Shown here piece by piece: positions 24,541 through 29,042 of a stretch of DNA of 29,042 bases; within the stretch, counting starts at the first letter, position 1; each line of letters begins with the position of its first letter. The translations under genes and the position numbers were made by a program. The notes under the pieces were generated by a model, which saw nothing but the letters and a program-made list of their open reading frames with translations, did no database searches and was not told the DNA's origin. This stretch comes from JBFMAI01 sp964462635. GTDB lineage: Bacteria; Planctomycetota; Phycisphaerae; UBA1845; Fen-1342. The stretch is from assembly GCA_964462635.1 (NCBI GenBank), contig CAYWYJ010000040.1:1-29042 (forward strand). Direction: 5' to 3'.

Positions 24541-25404
24541 CTAGTCACGGCCCACCTCCTGCTCCACCAGTTCGCCGTAAGCCAACGCGAGCCGGCGGGT
24601 GATCTCCCCGGGCTTCTCGTCGCCGATCGCGTGACGGCCGACGCGGACCACCGGGACGACCTCCGCCATGCTGTTCGTCAGGAACACCTCGTCGGCCGCT
24701 AGCAGCTCGTCCAGGGTCAGCCGCTCGTCGCGCGTCGGGATGTCCAGCCGACCGGCCAGCTCCAGCACCGCCGCCCGCGTGATTCCCGGCAACACCGGCG
24801 TATCCAGCGGTGACGTGACCAGCACTTCATCGCGCACCGCGAACACGTTGCTGATCGCCCCCTCGGCCAGCGTGTCTTCCGGCGTGAACCACAGGGCCTC
24901 GAAGGCGCCGGCCGCGTGCGCCTGGCGCAGCGCGGCCAGCCGCGCGAAGTAGCTCGTCGTCTTGTGACCGACGGTCGGATCGGTCGGGTTCTGTCGGCAA
25001 TCCGCCGCGACAACCGTAACGCCTTTCTTGTAGTAATCGTCCGGGTACTTGCCGCCTTGGGCCGCGGTGGCGACGATCGTCAGCGCCGGTGTGTCGGCGG
25101 CGTCGGCGTGCAGCGACCCGGTCGTCACCGTCAGCCGCACCCGGGCGTCGGCGCTCGCCGTGGCGCGCAGGACTTGCTGAACATTGTCGGCCATGACATC
25201 GGCGTCGGGCACAACGGTCCAACCCAGCTTCTGCGCGGACTGTCGCAGTCGGTCCAGGTGACGTTCGAGGCGGAAGAGCCGACCGGCGTACGCCCGCATC
25301 GTCTCGAACAAGCCGATGCCCTGCATGAAACCCGCGTCAAAGACGCTGACCCGCGCCTCCTCCGCGGGCATCAGCGTTCCGTTCACACATGCCCAGTGCC
25401 GCAA
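24541..25404 (-). CDS. pabC: Aminodeoxychorismate lyase (class IV PLP enzyme)
   Basis: This enzyme releases pyruvate from 4-amino-4-deoxychorismate to give p-aminobenzoate for folate. The 287-aa product shows the class IV fold: VNGTLMPAEEARVSVFDAGFMQGIGLFETMRAY, the PLP lysine K148 in GHKTTSYFARLAALR, and the cofactor-contacting LAEGAISNVFAV. The start is a TTG at 25404, preceded by AGGAG with a 6-nt spacer; the family alignment begins there, and the longer frame to 25797 overlaps pabB in another frame. Class IV also includes branched-chain and D-amino-acid aminotransferases, which are hard to separate by sequence; the position directly after pabB argues for PabC. The spacer from pabB is 86 bp. 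Confidence 0.8.
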   Translation of the reverse strand: MRHWACVNGTLMPAEEARVSVFDAGFMQGIGLFETMRAYAGRLFRLERHLDRLRQSAQKLGWTVVPDADVMADNVQQVLRATASADARVRLTVTTGSLHADAADTPALTIVATAAQGGKYPDDYYKKGVTVVAADCRQNPTDPTVGHKTTSYFARLAALRQAHAAGAFEALWFTPEDTLAEGAISNVFAVRDEVLVTSPLDTPVLPGITRAAVLELAGRLDIPTRDERLTLDELLAADEVFLTNSMAEVVPVVRVGRHAIGDEKPGEITRRLALAYGELVEQEVGRD

Positions 25405-25490
25405 GTTACACTCCTGGTCAATACCGGCGGGACGGCCGCAGCCGGCGAAACGGTCGAGGCCGGCGAGACGCCGACGCTCCCCGGTGGGCA

Positions 25491-26900
25491 TCAATCCATC
25501 GCCGGCATCGCGCCATCCAGTCCCAAGCCGCGGAGGATGCCCGCGGCCTTGGCAACCGTCTCGTCGTACTCGGCGGCCGGGTCGGAATCGGCCACGATCC
25601 CGCCGCCGACGTACAGTGTCGCCGCCGACCCGCGCCACTGCAACGTGCGAATCGCCACGTTGAAGGTCATCTGTCCGTCCAGGCCCAGCACGCCGATCGC
25701 CCCCGTGTACACACCCCGCGCCACGGGCTCCAGCTCGTCGATGACTTCCAGCGCCCGGATCTTCGGCACGCCGCTGATCGACCCCGCGGGGAAGCACGCC
25801 GCCAGCAGGTCCAGCGCGTCGCGCCCGGGTGCCAAGCGGCCGACCACGTCCGCCACCGTGTGGAATACGGTCGGGTGTGTTTCGAGCCGCCGGGCGTGCT
25901 CGACGCGCACACTACCGTAGCGGCACACCCGCCCCAGGTCGTTGCGATGCAGGTCGACAATCATGGTCAGCTCGGCGGCTTCCTTGTCCGACTCCAGCAG
26001 CGCGCGGCGTGCGGCCGCGTCCCGCCGACGATGCCCCGTCCGCGGCCGCGTACCCTTGATCGGCCGCGTTCGGACGCGCGACCCGCGGAGTGACAGGAAG
26101 AGCTCCGGCGACAGCGACAACACCGCGCCGTCGTCCCACCGCAGTAGCGCGGCGTACGGGGCCGGGTTCGCCCGCCGCACCGCCGCGTACGCCGCCAGCG
26201 GATCGCCGGTCACGTCCAGCCTCACACGGCGGGCCAGGTTGACCTGATAGATGTCGCCGGCGGCGATGTACTCCAGGGCCCGTGCCACGGCGTGCTCGTG
26301 GCCGGCCCGGTCATGCGCCGGCACCGCCCGCACGCTCGCGGAAGCGGAGACGCCGCGCGCGGTCGCGGCGGCCGACCAACGATCAATCCAATCAGCGTCG
26401 CGGTCGCGGGGGCCAGGTCGAGTCTGCGGGGCGCGCACGGCGGTCGCCCGTCGCCGCCGGTGATCGAGGAGGATGCCGCGGTCGTAGAGTGCCAGGCGCA
26501 TCAGCGGCAGCCCCAGCTCCTCGCGGCGCGACGCCGGCAAACGCTCCAGGTGCCGCGCCATCTCAAACCCGACGTACCCGACCCACCCCGGCGACAAGCC
26601 GCCAGGCAATCGCGGGGCTTGTGGCCCGGCCTGGAGCGCGCGACGCCACAATCGCCAACCGTCGGCGTCCGTCTGCCGTGGCCCGTCGATCGTGCGCAGC
26701 TCGGCGGGCTTCCCGTCGAACTGCTCGAGGACGGCTACCGGCCGCGTGCAGATCAGGCCGTAGCGCCCCCCGCGCGGGTAGCGGGCCACGTCGGTCGTGC
26801 TGTCGAGCCACGCCAACTCGTGTCCGCCCGCGTACGCTGCGACCGCCGCGGACAAGTCGTCCGGCCACCCGACTTCACGAATGTCCCAAGAAGCGATCAT
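25491..26900 (-). CDS. pabB: Aminodeoxychorismate synthase component I
   Basis: PabB converts chorismate to 4-amino-4-deoxychorismate using ammonia from the PabA glutaminase. The 469-aa product has the chorismate-binding fold: an N-terminal region, then GDIYQVNLARR, LSLSPELFLSL, the PIKGTRPR motif with K282, ELTMIVDLHRNDLGRVC, and the C-terminal FPAGSISGVPKIRALEVIDELE and GGGIVADSDPAAEYDET. The lysine in PIKGT marks PabB, whereas anthranilate synthase (TrpE) has PIAGT. No pabA gene is in the window, so the glutaminase is either elsewhere (perhaps shared with trpG) or absent. ATG at 26900 has only a weak purine-rich stretch (AGAGA) upstream. First gene of the pabB-pabC-nif3-ppi-polX run. Confidence 0.93.
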   Translation of the reverse strand: MIASWDIREVGWPDDLSAAVAAYAGGHELAWLDSTTDVARYPRGGRYGLICTRPVAVLEQFDGKPAELRTIDGPRQTDADGWRLWRRALQAGPQAPRLPGGLSPGWVGYVGFEMARHLERLPASRREELGLPLMRLALYDRGILLDHRRRRATAVRAPQTRPGPRDRDADWIDRWSAAATARGVSASASVRAVPAHDRAGHEHAVARALEYIAAGDIYQVNLARRVRLDVTGDPLAAYAAVRRANPAPYAALLRWDDGAVLSLSPELFLSLRGSRVRTRPIKGTRPRTGHRRRDAAARRALLESDKEAAELTMIVDLHRNDLGRVCRYGSVRVEHARRLETHPTVFHTVADVVGRLAPGRDALDLLAACFPAGSISGVPKIRALEVIDELEPVARGVYTGAIGVLGLDGQMTFNVAIRTLQWRGSAATLYVGGGIVADSDPAAEYDETVAKAAGILRGLGLDGAMPAMD

Positions 26901-26957
26901 TCTCTGAACGGATGATCCAAGAGGAGCGGGGTGGCGCCAACCTTGGAGTTGGCCCGA

Positions 26958-27021
26958 AACTCCCCTCCCGCTCAGGTCGCCACAGGCGACTCGCTGGGGC
27001 GAGGAGGGGTCGGGGGAGGGT
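26958..27021. repeat. 64-bp dispersed repeat, copy C
   Basis: Same orientation and length as copy A, with only a few base differences. It lies in the 269-bp space between the membrane-protein gene and pabB, upstream of the pabB start. Confidence 0.92.
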
Positions 27022-27063
27022 CAACGCTTCCACCACTAAGCCACCGTGCGCGAACATGCGGCG

Positions 27064-27140
27064 CGGGAGGACCAGGCTCCGGCCGAGCCGCGGCTCGCCG
27101 GGCCGGCAGGGTCGCCGAAGGAGACAGGCTCGCCCTCCCC
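27064..27140. repeat. Degenerate GC-rich dispersed repeat, possible copy 2
   Basis: Shares GAGCCGCGGCT and CTCGCCCTCCCC with 8805-8892 in the same order. The match between the blocks is poor, so the family is tentative. Confidence 0.3.
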
Positions 27141-27156
27141 CTTGGTCTCTCCCGGT

Positions 27157-27174
27157 CCTGAACCCCCGTTCAGG
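27157..27174 (-). terminator. Hairpin overlapping the membrane-protein stop codon
   Basis: CCTGAAC (27157-27163) and GTTCAGG (27168-27174) form a perfect 7-bp stem with a 4-nt loop. It spans the stop codon of the minus-strand gene. No T-tract follows, so terminator function is uncertain. Confidence 0.45.
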
Positions 27175-28468
27175 CTGGCACCGCATCGGGTGGGGGCTGG
27201 TCGCGCGTGCGCGTCCCCGCGGTGGCCACGCGGTATGCGGTGACCACGGCCAGGCCGACGAAGAGCAGATCAAAGAGGTCGAATGTGGCCACCGCGGCAA
27301 TGACAGTGGTCCCCGCCAGCACGAGCCGCCCCAGGCGTGCTTTCTCCTGGCGAAACGCGAACGACTGGTCGTTGTGTACTTGTCGCACGCGTGCGGCCAG
27401 TTCCACCTCGGGAACCTGGGCCGCCCGTTCCGTGGCCTCTTTGAGACATGTATCCCAGGTCGTGCCGGGAAGCGGCTCATCCTGTCCAAAGGAGCCTTCG
27501 CGTTTGAGCCACTCGCGTTCGGCGAACAGGTACGCGAGGCGCAACCGGAGCCAACCCGGGTCGTCCCACTGCCCCTCGTCGTTCCACGACTCGGTTTTCA
27601 GGAAGGCCTCCGCCAGCGCCGTGTCCTCCATGTCCAGCGCCTCGGTCCAGGCCGCCTGCACAATACCCACGCGGGCGTCCGTGTCCCCGGGCGCCACGCC
27701 CCGCTCCATCGCCCGGCGTTCACACTCCAACGACGCCACTTGACCCGCGTAGGTCCGCCGGCGGCATTCGTGGGACTGCTCATCGGGACTCAAATCGGCG
27801 GCGCGCTTCGCCGCGTCCCCATACAGCTTGGTCCACTCCGGCGCGGGCAGCGGCTCCTGCGTGACCCAGACTCTCAACAGGGCGTCGCCCAACAGGCTAT
27901 ACGGCAGCGTGTCGCGGATGTACTCCGCGTCCGCGAAACGTCCGGTGCGGCTCCACTCCCGGTGCTTCGCGTACGCCGCCGCCAGCTCGCTGTCGGACAG
28001 GGCGGCGAGTTGGGTCGCCAGTTGGTAGAAGTGGTCCCAGTAGGGTTCGTCGCACGGGCAGCGGCGCTCACGTTTGGCCCGTTGGCCGGCGTCGGCATAG
28101 GCCAGCGTCGCGACCCGGTCGAGCTTCTCGGTCGGCAGATCCAGGATCGCCAAGCGGGTGCGGATCGGCTCGAACGCGTCGCGGGCCATGTAGCTAACCA
28201 TCACCACTCGGGCCGCCAGAATGCCCATGACCGCCACCAGCGCCGCCGCGATGCCTGCGCCGACGCGGCCCTCCCGGTGGCCGCGCGCCATCCCGTAGCC
28301 CGCCAGCGCGCCCAGCCCCCAGGCGATAATGCCCAGTTGGTAATTCGTGGCGATCGCGACGACCGCCCACGCCGCCGCCCCGATCAGCGCGCCGAGCATG
28401 CTGCCCAGCACGCCCACACTGAAGTGGCTACGCTGAGCACCCGGCACCTCCAGTTCCTTGATTTCCAT
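27170..28468 (-). CDS. Uncharacterised membrane protein with four predicted helices
   Basis: I do not recognise this 432-aa protein. Near the N-terminus are about three hydrophobic stretches (VLGSMLGALIGAAAWAVV, IIAWGLGALAGYGMA, AALVAVMGILAARVVMV). The middle, about residues 95-370, is soluble, charged and mostly helical, with a CPCDEPYWDHF cysteine pair and many Trp/Tyr. The C-terminus has one or two further hydrophobic stretches (VLAGTTVIAAVATF, LLFVGLAVVTAYRVA). The ATG at 28468 follows AAGGGG with a 6-nt spacer; the longer frame to 28777 has no support. It is divergent from the final gene and separated from pabB by repeats, so it is probably a single-gene unit. No function is proposed. 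Confidence 0.7.
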   Translation of the reverse strand: MEIKELEVPGAQRSHFSVGVLGSMLGALIGAAAWAVVAIATNYQLGIIAWGLGALAGYGMARGHREGRVGAGIAAALVAVMGILAARVVMVSYMARDAFEPIRTRLAILDLPTEKLDRVATLAYADAGQRAKRERRCPCDEPYWDHFYQLATQLAALSDSELAAAYAKHREWSRTGRFADAEYIRDTLPYSLLGDALLRVWVTQEPLPAPEWTKLYGDAAKRAADLSPDEQSHECRRRTYAGQVASLECERRAMERGVAPGDTDARVGIVQAAWTEALDMEDTALAEAFLKTESWNDEGQWDDPGWLRLRLAYLFAEREWLKREGSFGQDEPLPGTTWDTCLKEATERAAQVPEVELAARVRQVHNDQSFAFRQEKARLGRLVLAGTTVIAAVATFDLFDLLFVGLAVVTAYRVATAGTRTRDQPPPDAVPA

Positions 28469-28549
28469 GCGGCGCCCCTTGCCACGGTCCATCGCAGGTG
28501 GAGACCACGCCCCTTGGCCGACGCCGGCCGACCCGCGTGCGGAAGTCGC

Positions 28550-28578
28550 AGAATACCCGCAGCGCTCTCCGGGGCCAA
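28550..28578 (-). promoter_or_regulatory. Possible promoter of the membrane-protein gene
   Basis: On the minus strand TTGGCC (28573-28578) and TATTCT (28550-28555) are 17 bp apart, 81 nt before the ATG. Only moderate matches to the consensus. Confidence 0.35.
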
Positions 28579-28753
28579 GCGAGAAGATCGACCCGGGTTG
28601 GCGCCAGGAAAACGACGTGATTATCGGACTGCCCGCCGAGACCAGCCGCTCAATCGCGCGCTTTCCGCCGAACACCCCCAACCATCCCTTGTCCGCCCAG
28701 TCTAAACTAGTGGTAGAACCGCCTCGGGTGTGCATCCGTTCGAGGACACGACC

Positions 28754-29042
28754 ATGAATCGCATCGCACTCCCTCACGTCGCCCTCAGCCTCGTCGCGCT
28801 GGCTGTCGCCGGCCTCCCGGCCGCCGCCGACGATTTCTCGTTCGGCTTCGGCTTCAGCACCGGCGGTTGGCGCTACGTCGATTGCCGCCCGTCGTACGTC
28901 TACTACGAACCGGCCCCGGTCATCTACCGCGAGTACGCCTGTGAGCCGGAGGTCGTCGTCGTGCGCTCCACGCCGCGCGTCGTGTACTCCGATTACTGCC
29001 CGCCGCCGATCGTCTACCGCGACCGGACGCCGTACGCGTACT
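28754..29042 (+). CDS. Secreted Tyr/Pro/Val-rich protein, 3' end outside window
   Basis: The ATG at 28754 follows GAGGA closely. The first 25 residues (MNRIALPHVALSLVALAVAG, then LPAAA) form a clear signal peptide, with cleavage expected near AAADD. The exported part starts with FSFGFGFSTGGWRYVD and continues with Tyr-, Pro- and Val-rich stretches such as SYVYYEPAPVIYREY and VVYSDYCPPPIVYRD. Single cysteines occur in DCRP, ACEP and DYCPP. The frame stays open to the last base, so the C-terminus is unknown. Similar Tyr/Pro-rich secreted proteins are common in planctomycetes, but no function can be given. It is divergent from the membrane-protein gene, with 285 bp between the starts. Confidence 0.75.
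   Translation, partial: MNRIALPHVALSLVALAVAGLPAAADDFSFGFGFSTGGWRYVDCRPSYVYYEPAPVIYREYACEPEVVVVRSTPRVVYSDYCPPPIVYRDRTPYAY

Noticed and set aside
25405..25797. N-terminal extension of pabC
   Set aside because: It overlaps pabB in another frame; the TTG at 25404 has a good Shine-Dalgarno and matches the family start.
25491..26900. Anthranilate synthase component I (TrpE)
   Set aside because: The active-site motif is PIKGT, diagnostic of PabB; TrpE has PIAGT. The pabC neighbour agrees.
26282..28705. 807-codon plus-strand open frame
   Set aside because: Antisense to pabB and the membrane-protein gene; no ribosome binding site and no recognisable domain.

Overview
The window is GC-rich bacterial DNA, about 29 kb, and most likely comes from a planctomycete, perhaps of the Phycisphaerae. 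Three things point there: a type IV-type prepilin with a long N-terminal helix ending in ILLPSLGQAR and a C-terminal FADGHVEF motif, PQQ-like beta-propeller and LptD-like outer-membrane proteins, and many short GC-rich dispersed repeats, some lying inside genes. This assignment is inference from gene style. A run of exactly 100 N (7670-7769) is a scaffold gap, so the sequence is from a draft assembly.

Layout. 1-1635: the end of a GT39-like membrane glycosyltransferase, cut by the window edge. 2099-4522: the Tat-exported small subunit and the large subunit of a periplasmic-type [NiFe] hydrogenase, with a perfect hairpin between them. 4525-7590 (minus): a large LptD/OstA-like outer-membrane protein, convergent with the hydrogenase and only 2 nt away. 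7617-7867: a tandem array of 32-bp palindromic units interrupted by the gap. 8063-8325: tRNA-Cys(GCA) and tRNA-Thr(CGT) behind a good sigma70-type promoter. 8567-8730: a promoter with a T8 tract upstream, followed by a structured stretch and a strong hairpin but no plus-strand gene; this is a candidate small RNA.

16380-8942 (minus): a co-directional run of prepilin, GT4 glycosyltransferase, LolD/MacB-type ABC ATPase, its ten-helix FtsX permease, and protein-L-isoaspartate methyltransferase. 16444-17793 (plus): a secreted beta-propeller protein, divergent from the prepilin. 17917-18639 (minus): a nucleotidyltransferase-like protein that seems to lack the catalytic aspartates. 19016-20230 (plus): ornithine aminotransferase with a recognisable promoter and a roughly 195-nt leader.

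26900-20391 (minus): a probable operon pabB - pabC - nif3-like - peptidyl-prolyl isomerase - polX. PabB and PabC together would make p-aminobenzoate for folate; the other three are housekeeping functions. The last features are an unrecognised four-helix membrane protein (minus) and, divergent from it, the start of a secreted Tyr/Pro/Val-rich protein cut by the window end.

The most distinctive features of the window are its repeats: a 64-bp element (three full copies, one core), a 58-59-bp nested palindrome (two copies), a 25-bp exact repeat, a 45-bp inverted pair, a roughly 30-bp tandem repeat and the 32-bp palindrome array. Several copies appear to have been absorbed in frame into coding sequences (beta-propeller protein, ABC permease, Nif3-like N-terminus). 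No defence system, prophage, transposase or CRISPR array was seen.
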